Source: Petrotoga sp. 9PW.55.5.1
Lineage (GTDB): Bacteria; Thermotogota; Thermotogae; Petrotogales; Petrotogaceae
Direction: 5' to 3'
Length of the DNA: 64,000 bases
Assembly: GCF_003265365.1 (NCBI RefSeq)
Contig: NZ_AUPM01000031.1
Coordinates: 1-64,000, forward strand
A program made the position numbers and the translations under genes. Positions 33,651 to 41,930 of this stretch are shown in pieces. Below the pieces are notes generated by a model. That model searched no databases. It was given only the letters and a program-made list of their open reading frames with translations, and was not told where the DNA came from. The first letter of the stretch is position 1, and each line of letters opens with the position of its first letter.

Positions 33651-35356
33651 AAGTTAAAATAAATAATAGAGAATATGAATTTGACAAGGAAATGAGTATT
33701 TTAGATGCGGTAAAAAGTGCTCATATTAAAATCCCCACACTTTGTTATTCGGAAAAGCTTGAACCATTTGGAAGTTGTAGACTCTGTTCGGTGGAGATAA
33801 AAGGAGAGAGAACTTTAAAACCTTCTTGTGTTACAAAAATAACTGATGGAATGGAGATTTATACTCATTCAGATAGAGTCAGAAAAACAAGAAAAACCAT
33901 TATGGAATTAATAATAGCCTCTCATGGTATAGATTGTAATTTAAATTGTTTAACTTGTTCAAAATCGGGTAGTTGTGAGATAAAAGAAGTAGCTGAAGAA
34001 ATTGGAGTTACTGAAGTAAGAGTGCCTCCTATCTCTAATGGGCTTTCAAAAGACGAAAGTAGTTATTCAATAGTAAGAGAACCACAAAAATGTATTGTTT
34101 GTAATAGGTGCGTAAGGAAATGTTCTGAAGTTCAATCTGTTAATATATTAACTATAGCCAACAGAGGACCAGATACTTACGTTACTACTTTTATGGATAA
34201 GGGAATGGGAAACGTTGATTGCACTAACTGTGGGCAGTGCATATTAGAATGTCCAACAGGAGCTTTACATGAAGTTTATCATATGGAAAGAGTATGGGAC
34301 GCTATTTCTGATGAAGATAAATTTGTAATAGTACAAACTGCACCCGCAGTAAGGGTGGCTATAGCTGAGGAATTTGGAGGAGAACCTGGTAAAATAGCCA
34401 CTAAGCAAATGGTTGCTGGTTTAAGACTATTAGGGTTTGATAAGGTATTTGATACCAATTTTTCTGCTGATTTAACAATAATGGAAGAAGCAAATGAATT
34501 CTTAGAGCGATTTAAAGATAATGGGAAATTGCCACTATTTACTTCTTGTAGTCCTGGTTGGATAAAGTTTTTAGAGCATAATTACCCGGAGTTTATAGAT
34601 AATTTATCCACTTGTAAATCTCCTCAACAAATGTTTGGGGCGGTGGCTAAAACTTATTATGCAAACAAACTTGGAATTCCAAGGGAAAAGATGGTTGTTG
34701 TTTCTGTAATGCCATGCACCGCAAAGAAATATGAAAGAGTAAGACCTGAGATGAAAGGTGACGTTGATTATGTGTTGACAACAAGAGAATTAGCTAAAAT
34801 GTTCAAGTTAGCAGGTATAGATTTGTTGAACCTTCAAGAAGAAGAGTATGATGAACCGCTAGGAATTTCTTCAGGAGCAGCAGCTATCTTTGGAGCAACA
34901 GGAGGAGTAATGGAAGCTGCCCTCAGAACAGCTTATGAAGTAATAACTGGTAAAGAATTAGAAAATTTGAATTTTGAATCTGTTAGAGGAATTGAAGGTA
35001 TAAAAGAAGCAACAGTAGCTATAGATGGAATAAATGTAAAGGTAGCCGTAGCAAACGGTTTAGGAAATGCAAGAAGAGTATTAGAAATGATAAAAAAAGG
35101 TGAAAAAGAATATCATTTCGTTGAATTTATGGCTTGTCCCGGAGGTTGTATTGGTGGGGGTGGTCAACCTATTCCTACTAATAATGAAACTCTTAATAAG
35201 AGAATGCAAGCTATATATGAAGTTGATAGCTCTCTTCCTATTCGTAAATCTCATGAAAATCCCGCAATAAAAGTATTGTATGAAGAATTCTTAGGCGAAC
35301 CCTTAAGCGAAAAATCTCACGAATTGTTACATACCTCTTACGTTGCAAGAAGCTAA
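33647..35356 (+). CDS. hydA: [FeFe]-hydrogenase catalytic subunit
   Basis: 569 residues. In order: [2Fe-2S] domain (CYSEKLEPFGSCRLC, about 33-47), His-Cys3 cluster (HGIDCNLNCLTCSKSGSC), two [4Fe-4S] clusters (CIVCNRCVRKC and CTNCGQCILEC, about 150-205), and the H-cluster domain with TSCSPGW (about 301), MPCTAKKYE (about 357) and MACPGGCIGGGGQP (about 500). All H-cluster cysteines are there. It makes or consumes H2, with electrons routed via HydB/HydC to NAD. A terminator follows 5 bases after the stop. Confidence 0.95.
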   Translation: MKVKINNREYEFDKEMSILDAVKSAHIKIPTLCYSEKLEPFGSCRLCSVEIKGERTLKPSCVTKITDGMEIYTHSDRVRKTRKTIMELIIASHGIDCNLNCLTCSKSGSCEIKEVAEEIGVTEVRVPPISNGLSKDESSYSIVREPQKCIVCNRCVRKCSEVQSVNILTIANRGPDTYVTTFMDKGMGNVDCTNCGQCILECPTGALHEVYHMERVWDAISDEDKFVIVQTAPAVRVAIAEEFGGEPGKIATKQMVAGLRLLGFDKVFDTNFSADLTIMEEANEFLERFKDNGKLPLFTSCSPGWIKFLEHNYPEFIDNLSTCKSPQQMFGAVAKTYYANKLGIPREKMVVVSVMPCTAKKYERVRPEMKGDVDYVLTTRELAKMFKLAGIDLLNLQEEEYDEPLGISSGAAAIFGATGGVMEAALRTAYEVITGKELENLNFESVRGIEGIKEATVAIDGINVKVAVANGLGNARRVLEMIKKGEKEYHFVEFMACPGGCIGGGGQPIPTNNETLNKRMQAIYEVDSSLPIRKSHENPAIKVLYEEFLGEPLSEKSHELLHTSYVARS

Positions 35357-35360
35357 ATTT

Positions 35361-35387
35361 AAAGGGCCTTATCGGCCCTTTTATTTT
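35361..35387 (+). terminator. terminator of the hydrogenase operon
   Basis: AAAGGGCC (35361-35368) pairs with GGCCCTTT (35374-35381), followed by TATTTT. The right arm runs into the stop codon of the convergent histidine kinase gene, so the hairpin probably serves both. Confidence 0.8.
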
Positions 35388-36748
35388 GCAGGTAACAGTA
35401 TAGAAAAAGTAGTTCCCTCTCCTAGTTTACTTTTAACATCGATACTTCCATTATGTGCGTTAATTATCTCTTTTACTATAGCTAATCCTAATCCTGTACT
35501 TTTATCGCTTCCAGCTCTTGCTTTATCCCCTCTATAAAAACGATCAAAAATCTTAGATAAATCTTTTTCTGATATTCCTTTTCCTGTATCTTTAATAGTT
35601 ATAACGGCATAATTTCCTTCTTTTTTAAGAGAAACACTAATCTTACCCTCATTAGTGTATTTTAAAGAATTATCAAGAACGTTTAAAATTGCTTCTTTTA
35701 TCTTTTCTTTATCAGCAATTACTGTGATTTCTTCTATTTGACTAATTTCTAAGCTTAACCCTTTTTCTTTAAATAATGGTTTAGTTTTTTTAATTACTTC
35801 TATTAGTAAATCTTCTAAATTTACTTTATCAAAATTATAAAATTGCGTTTTATTATCGCTTCTAGCTAAGAAAAGCAATTTATCAATTATTTCGGACATA
35901 TAAGCAGTTTCTTCTAAGATTAATTGCAATGATTTCTTATATTCTTCACTACTTCTTTCCTTTTTTAAAGAAAGACTACTTTCTGCTTTAATAATAGAAA
36001 GAGGTGTTCTCAAATCGTGTGAGACATCTGCTGTAAATTGTTTTTGTTGTTCAAAAGCTTTCTCTAATCTTGAAATCATTTGATTAAGAGTCGAGGCCAA
36101 CATTCCTAATTCATCGTCTGTCTTAATTTCAATTCTTTTATTTAAGTTATTTTCTTCTATATTTTTTGCAGTACTTATAATCTTCTCAACAGGTTTAAGA
36201 GAATAGGAAGCATAAAAAAAACCACCTATTCCTCCTAAAATCATTACCAATATCCCTGTTATGATCAAGATCATTTCAAGACGAGATAAAACATTTTCTA
36301 TTTCGTTTGTAAATCTCCCAACTAAAATTACAACTGATGAATTATCTTTTAAACTAGCTTCTGATATATAAAATCTAGCGCTCCAATCAACATCAGTATT
36401 AATGTTAAAAAAGAAAGGCGCATCACTTTCCGCTGTTTCAATTTTTTGAGGTATTTCAGGAATTTTCGTAAAATAACCATAGAACCTTAATAAGTTACCT
36501 TCTGTGTCATAGATATAAATCATTTCGTTCGGTAACGCTTTTATGTTCTCAATGTTTTCTGCACTTTCTACATTGTTTAGTATTTTGACAAAATCATCCA
36601 TTCTAGTAATTAGAAAATTATCAATATTGTCATATAGGCTATAATTTAAAGCATAATACGAAGTGAGCCCAAACATTGACAATAAAATTGCCATTATAAG
36701 CAGGTACCAAAGTGTTAATTTAAACTTTATGCTTTTAAAAAATCTCAC
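35381..36748 (-). CDS. sensor histidine kinase
   Basis: 455 residues. Two membrane helices (about 10-30 and 157-180) enclose a periplasmic sensor, followed by a HAMP domain, H box VSHDLRTPLSIIKAE (about 241), N box LNVLDNSLKYT (about 349), and G boxes DTGKGISEKDLSKIFDRFYRGD and GLGLAIVKEI. It phosphorylates the response regulator encoded directly upstream; the two reading frames overlap (GTGA, start GTG at 36748). The signal sensed is unknown. Confidence 0.94.
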   Translation of the reverse strand: MRFFKSIKFKLTLWYLLIMAILLSMFGLTSYYALNYSLYDNIDNFLITRMDDFVKILNNVESAENIENIKALPNEMIYIYDTEGNLLRFYGYFTKIPEIPQKIETAESDAPFFFNINTDVDWSARFYISEASLKDNSSVVILVGRFTNEIENVLSRLEMILIITGILVMILGGIGGFFYASYSLKPVEKIISTAKNIEENNLNKRIEIKTDDELGMLASTLNQMISRLEKAFEQQKQFTADVSHDLRTPLSIIKAESSLSLKKERSSEEYKKSLQLILEETAYMSEIIDKLLFLARSDNKTQFYNFDKVNLEDLLIEVIKKTKPLFKEKGLSLEISQIEEITVIADKEKIKEAILNVLDNSLKYTNEGKISVSLKKEGNYAVITIKDTGKGISEKDLSKIFDRFYRGDKARAGSDKSTGLGLAIVKEIINAHNGSIDVKSKLGEGTTFSILLPAK

Positions 36749-37413
36749 GAAACTCTTAACCTGTAACCAGCTCCTCTAACAGTTTCTAAAATTTTCCCAT
36801 CTTTATCTTCCAATTTCTTTCTAAGTCTTCTTATATACACATCTATAACGTTTGAATTGCCTTCGAAATCTATGTCCCACATCTTTTCTTCTAAAATTGT
36901 TCTAGTAACAACGATCTTCGGATTTCTCATGAAATATTCTAAAATATTATACTCTTTAGGAGTAAGTTTTAATTTTTTATCGCCTTTCCAGACCTCCCGT
37001 GTTAGAGTATTCAACGTTAAATCCCCTACTTTCAGTTCGGGGTTTTTTGTGAAAGATTCTCTTCTAAGTAAAGACCTAACTCTTGCAAAAAGTTCATCAA
37101 AGTCAAAAGGTTTAACTAAATAATCATCGGCTCCAGAATCTAATCCTTTTACTCGATCCTCTATACTATCTTTTGCCGTTAACATTAAAATAGGAGTGTT
37201 TATATTTTCCTCTCTTAAGTTTTTGCAAACAGTTATACCGTCTTTTCTTGGTAGCATAATATCAAGAATAATTAAATCATAAGACGAGTATTTTGCATAA
37301 TCTTCACCTTCTTCTCCGTCAAATGCTACATCGACGCAGTATCCTTCTTCAGTTAATCCTCTTTTTATTATATTAGCAAGTTTCTCTTCGTCTTCAATAA
37401 CCAAAATCTTCAT
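36745..37413 (-). CDS. OmpR/PhoB-family response regulator
   Basis: About 222 residues. The receiver domain has the acidic pocket (VIEDEEKL), phospho-acceptor Asp in DLIILDIMLPRKDG (about 52) and the lysine in YLVKPFDFDEL. The C-terminal winged helix has LTPKEYNILEYFMRNP and VIDVYIRRLRKKLED with TVRGAGYRL. It is the partner of the overlapping kinase gene. GTG at 37422 lies within the Shine-Dalgarno GAGGTGAT; ATG 37413, 12 bases from its first G, is the start. Targets are unknown. Confidence 0.95.
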   Translation of the reverse strand: MKILVIEDEEKLANIIKRGLTEEGYCVDVAFDGEEGEDYAKYSSYDLIILDIMLPRKDGITVCKNLREENINTPILMLTAKDSIEDRVKGLDSGADDYLVKPFDFDELFARVRSLLRRESFTKNPELKVGDLTLNTLTREVWKGDKKLKLTPKEYNILEYFMRNPKIVVTRTILEEKMWDIDFEGNSNVIDVYIRRLRKKLEDKDGKILETVRGAGYRLRVS

Positions 37414-37475
37414 TATTATCACCTCAGATATATTAATTTTAACACACTCAATTTTCTGACATTTAAATTAATATT

Positions 37476-38636
37476 CTATGAAATAACCCACATAAAAAAA
37501 GCAGCGATTGGAGCAATACTTAAATTGTCGTTTAACCAATTACCTAAACCTTCCATAACAGTCGCAGCTATCGCACCAACTATTAAAGCCAAATAAGTAA
37601 TTGGTATCCCAATTAAGTTCATATAGACTGCACCTGATGCTAAACAAATCATAAAACAAGCAATACTTCCCTCAATTGATTTTCCTTTTATCCATTGATG
37701 CTTTCCCCACTTTTTACCCACTAAAACAGCCCATGAGTCCCCCAAAGCTAACATTACAATAGAAATCAAGGAATAAGGAACAGGGAAAAGACCGGCTATA
37801 GCACAACCCATAAGAAAATAACTCGTCCCAGAAACATTGCTAGCTTCTTCACTTTTACTAACTGACTTAAAAATCTTTTTTAATATTCTATTAAGACTTT
37901 TTGAATATCTTCTAATTAATTCAAGAATAAGAGCTATTAAACCTGCTATCAAAACTATATATCTAAAAACTACTGGTCCCCAAAGTGGGTAAGCTAATGC
38001 AGGAAACAACAGTCCCATATATCTCCACAATTTTCTTCTAACAAAGTTATCCTTGAGCGGACCTTTTATATCTTCGAAAGATAATTTCAAATTTTTCCAA
38101 CCTTTAACGAACAACCAAGCAACCATAACGAGAGCAAAAATTGTACCCAATAAATTAATTGTTCCTCTTAAAAAACCAATCAAAATGACAAAAGGCCATA
38201 AAATTGATAGAACAAACATTATCCCTTTACCGAAAGTAAGCCACAGCGTTCCAGCAAATATTCCAAAAGCAGCAGATTCTAACGGGAACAATAAAACAAA
38301 AGATCCGACAGCCGCAGCAACACCTACGCCTCCCTTACCTCTCAGCCAAATTGAGTTAGAATGACCAATTATCGCAACTAATGCTAATAAAGGCCACCAA
38401 CTTTTTTCTAAGCTTAGTAGCATTCCAAATAAAATAGCTAAAATACCTTTAGTCGCATCTCCAGAAAAAGATAAAATACCTGCTATTGGTCCAGCTTCTT
38501 TCCAAGCATTTGTAGCACCTACGTTTTTTGTACCTACCTTTCTTAAATCTTTGCCAGAAAATACCTTTGCAAAGATATAACTCCATGGGACAGAACCTAT
38601 AAAATAGCTAACTATTAAAGAAATCATTAATTTCAT
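37476..38636 (-). CDS. plsY: PlsY acyltransferase fused to a CTP-dependent lipid kinase-like domain
   Basis: 386 residues. The first half (about 1-195) is PlsY, the acyl-phosphate:glycerol-3-phosphate acyltransferase: SYFIGSVPWSYIFAK, GTKNVGATNAW and GHSNSIWLRGKGGVGVAAAVG. The second half (about 200-386) is another multi-helix domain whose ALGDSWAVLVGKKWGKHQ...GKSIEGSIACF resembles the DGK1/SEC59/VTE5 group of CTP-dependent lipid kinases and cytidylyltransferases. PlsY alone is about 200 residues. Both parts serve phospholipid synthesis, the second by inference. GTG at 38645 is part of GAGGTGAT; ATG 38636 is the start. Confidence 0.85.
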   Translation of the reverse strand: MKLMISLIVSYFIGSVPWSYIFAKVFSGKDLRKVGTKNVGATNAWKEAGPIAGILSFSGDATKGILAILFGMLLSLEKSWWPLLALVAIIGHSNSIWLRGKGGVGVAAAVGSFVLLFPLESAAFGIFAGTLWLTFGKGIMFVLSILWPFVILIGFLRGTINLLGTIFALVMVAWLFVKGWKNLKLSFEDIKGPLKDNFVRRKLWRYMGLLFPALAYPLWGPVVFRYIVLIAGLIALILELIRRYSKSLNRILKKIFKSVSKSEEASNVSGTSYFLMGCAIAGLFPVPYSLISIVMLALGDSWAVLVGKKWGKHQWIKGKSIEGSIACFMICLASGAVYMNLIGIPITYLALIVGAIAATVMEGLGNWLNDNLSIAPIAAFFMWVIS

Positions 38637-38762
38637 ATTTATCACCTCTCAATTAAATTATACTTCCTTTAGAAAAATTTATAAAAAGTAAGAAAAATCA
38701 AGATAATCAAAAATATTTCAACTTAACGGGATGTCATTAACTCTAATTAGGTAAAATAAAAG

Positions 38763-38791
38763 TTGACTTTTTATTTATATTAATTTAAAAT
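38763..38791 (+). promoter_or_regulatory. promoter of the hexuronate cluster
   Basis: TTGACT (38763-38768), 17-base spacer, TAAAAT (38786-38791). A shared 19-base operator lies just downstream. Confidence 0.8.
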
Positions 38792-38808
38792 AGTTATAAA
38801 TATATTCG

Positions 38809-38827
38809 ATTTTAGAATGAATTAATT
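38809..38827 (+). promoter_or_regulatory. operator shared with the minus-strand sugar-acid operon
   Basis: ATTTTAGAATGAATTAATT is the exact inverse of 5925-5943. Here it begins 17 bases after the -10 box, so a protein bound to it would block transcription early. The second arm of the palindrome seen at 5942-5953 is poorly kept here. Confidence 0.65.
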
Positions 38828-38842
38828 TAAAAGGAGATAAAC

Positions 38843-40243
38843 ATGCCCATAAAAATATCTTTTATAGGAGCAGGTAGTGTAAGATACACAGTTAAATTAG
38901 TAGGAGATTTAGTTAAAACAAAAGAATTGAACGGAAGCTTAGTTTCTTTCATGGATATAGATGAGGAAAGATTAAATGCTGTAGAAAATTTAACCAAAAG
39001 ATATACTCAAGAAATAGGTGGGGATTTAAAATTCGAAAAAACAATTAATAGAGAAGAATCACTTAAAGATGCAGATTTTGTAATAAACACAGCCTTATAT
39101 AGAGCACCTGGTCATGAAGATGGGTATGTAAGTTATGAAATAATGAGAGATGTTGCAGATAGGTATGGATATTACAGGGGGATAGATAGTCAAGAATTCA
39201 ATATGGTTTCTGATTATTACACGTTTACTAATTATAACCATTTAAAAATGTCACTCGATATAGCAAAATCCGTTGAAAAACTATGTCCCAACGCATGGCT
39301 TATTCAAACAGCTAACCCAGTTTTTGAAATTACTCAGCTAATAAAAAGACTAACAAACGTTAAAGTTGTAGGATTTTGTCACGGAGTGGGAGGAGTTCAT
39401 GAGGTTTTTAAAGCATTAGGGTTAGATGAGAAAGAAATAGATTGGCAAGTAGCTGGAGTAAACCATGGAATTTGGTTGAATAGATTTTTATACAAAGGTG
39501 AAGACGGTTATACTATATTAGACAAATGGATAGAAGAAGAATCAAAAAATTGGGAACCTAAGGATCCATGGGATACTCACTTAGCCCCTGCTGTTATAGA
39601 CATGTACAAATTTTATGGATTATTACCCATAGGAGATACAACAAGAAACTGCAATTGGAAACATCACAATAGTTTAGAAGCAAAAAAGAAATGGTATGGA
39701 AAATTCGGGGCTATAGATAACGAAGTAGAAAGGCCAAAATTCTATGAGGAATTAAGACAAATTAAAAGACAAATTATACAAGTTTCAAAAGATCCAAAAA
39801 TAAAAATAACAGAAAATTGGCCAGAGGAATTTCCAAAAGAGAAATTAAGTGGAGAACAACAAATATCTTTTATAAACGCATTAACAAACGATGTAGAAGC
39901 AAGACTATTTTTAAATGTATTGAACAACGGAACAATCAAGTCTATACCAGATGATGTAGTTGTAGAAGTCCCGGTAACGGTAAATAAAAACGGAATAATT
40001 CCCGAAAAAATAGAACCTGATTTACCAGAAAAAATAAAGAAATATTATTTAATTCCAAGAATAACAAGAATGGAAATGGCTATAGAAGCATTCACAACAG
40101 GGGATAGAAAAATTCTTGAAGAAGTCTTAGTTAGAGATCCTAGGACAAAAGATTATAACGCTATTCCTAAATTATGGGATGAAATATTCAATTTGCCTTT
40201 TAATAAAGAAATGAAGGAACATTATAAAAGCTATAATCAATAA
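38843..40243 (+). CDS. GH4 glycosidase, probable alpha-galacturonidase or alpha-glucuronidase
   Basis: 466 residues. GH4 enzymes use NAD+ and Mn2+ in a redox-elimination mechanism. The NAD loop ISFIGAGSVRYTVKLVGDL begins the protein; ANPVFEITQLI (about 158), the metal-binding Cys-His in GFCHGVGG (about 177) and VAGVNHGIWLNRF (about 206) are diagnostic. Its place at the head of a uronate cluster argues for release of galacturonic or glucuronic acid rather than an alpha-glucosidase role. No signal peptide, so it works on imported oligomers. ATG at 38843 follows AAAAGGAG. Confidence 0.85.
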   Translation: MPIKISFIGAGSVRYTVKLVGDLVKTKELNGSLVSFMDIDEERLNAVENLTKRYTQEIGGDLKFEKTINREESLKDADFVINTALYRAPGHEDGYVSYEIMRDVADRYGYYRGIDSQEFNMVSDYYTFTNYNHLKMSLDIAKSVEKLCPNAWLIQTANPVFEITQLIKRLTNVKVVGFCHGVGGVHEVFKALGLDEKEIDWQVAGVNHGIWLNRFLYKGEDGYTILDKWIEEESKNWEPKDPWDTHLAPAVIDMYKFYGLLPIGDTTRNCNWKHHNSLEAKKKWYGKFGAIDNEVERPKFYEELRQIKRQIIQVSKDPKIKITENWPEEFPKEKLSGEQQISFINALTNDVEARLFLNVLNNGTIKSIPDDVVVEVPVTVNKNGIIPEKIEPDLPEKIKKYYLIPRITRMEMAIEAFTTGDRKILEEVLVRDPRTKDYNAIPKLWDEIFNLPFNKEMKEHYKSYNQ

Positions 40244-40391
40244 AAGTTTTTTTAAAATTAAATGTCAGAAAATTCTCATGTAAGGAGGTGAAGGAAGGGA
40301 AGTAATATGAATAGAGGATAAAGCTTGATGTTTTAAGTTAAAGATTTATTTCTTATTAAGAAAATTTCAACTCTATTATTAGGAGGTGTTC

Positions 40392-41372
40392 ATGGTGAAA
40401 AAGTTTTTAATTGTTACTTTGCTAGCATTAACAGTATTTTCTGTAAGTCTTTTCCCAATGCAGAAACAAGGAGATAAAATCATTTTGAGAGCTTCTGATG
40501 ATCACGTTTGGGAGTATCCAACAGTTCAAGGTTTAGACATTATGGCCAGATTAGTTAATATGTGGACAGATGGAAGAATAGAGATAAAGATCTATCCTAG
40601 CGCAGTCTTAGGGTCTGAAAAGGAAACTATTGAACAAACCCAAATGGGGATAATAGACATAAACAGGACATCTATATCTCCTTTAACTTCTTTGTATGAT
40701 AAACTAAACGTTATAGCCCTTCCTTACCTTTACAGAGATAGGGAGCATATGTGGAAAGTATTAAATGGTGAGATTGGACAAGGTATACTTGAGGAATTAG
40801 AACAGGTTGGTTTAGTGGGACTAGCATACATGGATTCGGGAGCAAGAAGTTTTTACGCAAAAAAGCCTATTTATTCTCCTGAAGATATGAATGGTATGGT
40901 TGTTAGAGTTCAGAAGAGTGAATTAATGATGGACGTTGTAACTGCTTTGGGAGCCAAACCAACTCCCATGGCTTTTGAAGAAGTGTATACAGCCTTGCAA
41001 ACTGGAGTAATAGATGCCGCTGAAAACAATCCCCCAAGTTATCTTGAAACTTCTCATTATGAAGTAGCTCCATATTTTTCACTAGATGAACATTCTATGG
41101 TTCCTGAAATGATATATATGAGTAAGGTTACGTGGGATAAATTATCAGAAGAAGACAGAAAAATTATAAAAATGGCAGCTCAAGCAGCCCAAGAGGCTCA
41201 AATTAAATTGTGGATTGAACAGGAAAAGTTAGCTTTAGAAAAGGTCGAGGAATCAGGAGTTACAATTATTCATCCCGATAAACAACCATTTGTAGATGCG
41301 ATGGAAAAGGTGTATCAAAAATATGGATCAGATTATGCAGAACTAATCGAACAAATTCAATCAATGAAATAA
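40392..41372 (+). CDS. dctP: TRAP transporter substrate-binding protein (DctP)
   Basis: 326 residues. A signal peptide (KKFLIVTLLALTVFSVSLF) is followed by a DctP domain: IILRASDDHVWEYPTVQGLDIMARLV, IKIYPSAVLGSEKETIEQTQMGIIDI, MVVRVQKSELMMDVVTALGAKPTPMAFEEVYTALQTGVIDAAENN. The arginine and the acidic-NN motif commonly contact a carboxylate, in keeping with uronate import. GTG 40386 is in the Shine-Dalgarno; ATG 40392 after AGGAGG is the start. The 148-base gap before it holds a second strong AGGAGGTG at about 40283 and a five-codon ORF, but no clear promoter. Confidence 0.93.
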   Translation: MVKKFLIVTLLALTVFSVSLFPMQKQGDKIILRASDDHVWEYPTVQGLDIMARLVNMWTDGRIEIKIYPSAVLGSEKETIEQTQMGIIDINRTSISPLTSLYDKLNVIALPYLYRDREHMWKVLNGEIGQGILEELEQVGLVGLAYMDSGARSFYAKKPIYSPEDMNGMVVRVQKSELMMDVVTALGAKPTPMAFEEVYTALQTGVIDAAENNPPSYLETSHYEVAPYFSLDEHSMVPEMIYMSKVTWDKLSEEDRKIIKMAAQAAQEAQIKLWIEQEKLALEKVEESGVTIIHPDKQPFVDAMEKVYQKYGSDYAELIEQIQSMK

Positions 41373-41385
41373 AAAATTTATCTTT

Positions 41386-41413
41386 GAGAATGGGGGAATC
41401 CCCATTCTCTTTT
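41386..41413 (+). terminator. hairpin between dctP and dctQ (partial terminator or mRNA-stabilising stem)
   Basis: GAGAATGGGG (41386-41395) pairs perfectly with CCCCATTCTC (41400-41409) around GAAT, then TTTT. It sits inside an operon, just after the binding-protein gene. Such stems usually let the binding protein be made in excess over the membrane subunits. Confidence 0.8.
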
Positions 41414-41450
41414 GAACCTTGAATTTTCTCATTTGGAGGAGGAATTCTGA

Positions 41451-41930
41451 ATGAATAAAATTTTTGAAACAGTGGATAAGATTTTTTTTGCAATTTTAGG
41501 TGGGGGGTTACTGTTTAATGTGGCCATAACATTTTCGCAAGTTGTTGCAAGGTATCTTTTTAACTCACCTTTGGTATGGCAAGAAGAATTATCAGGTGTT
41601 ACTATGATGTATCTAGTAGTGATTGGAACAACGTGGGGGATTAGGAAATCTATTCATATATCAGTTTCTGTTGTTTCGAATATTTTATTTAAAAAAGTTC
41701 CGATTGTTCCAGATATATTAGAAATTTTAAGTTATATATTTTATTCAATTTTGGCTATTTTTCAAGGATTTCAATTAGCTCATTTAACAAGATTTCAAAA
41801 ATTACCAACATTAGGAGTAAAGCAAAGTTATATCTATGGAATAATTCCTGTTAGTGGAATCATTATGCTTTATTTTGTTTTTGAAAAAATCTATGAGTTA
41901 TGGAAAATTAAGAGGGGGGATAAAGTATGA
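41451..41930 (+). CDS. dctQ: TRAP transporter small membrane subunit (DctQ)
   Basis: 159 residues with four membrane helices. The first pair carries FSQVVARYLFNSPLVWQEELSGVTMMYLVVIGTTWGIRKSIHISV, the classical DctQ pattern (aromatic-RY-F, W-x-EE). It partners DctM in an Na+-driven importer fed by DctP. ATG at 41451 follows TTTGGAGGAGG. The last bases overlap the dctM start (ATGA). Confidence 0.93.
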   Translation: MNKIFETVDKIFFAILGGGLLFNVAITFSQVVARYLFNSPLVWQEELSGVTMMYLVVIGTTWGIRKSIHISVSVVSNILFKKVPIVPDILEILSYIFYSILAIFQGFQLAHLTRFQKLPTLGVKQSYIYGIIPVSGIIMLYFVFEKIYELWKIKRGDKV

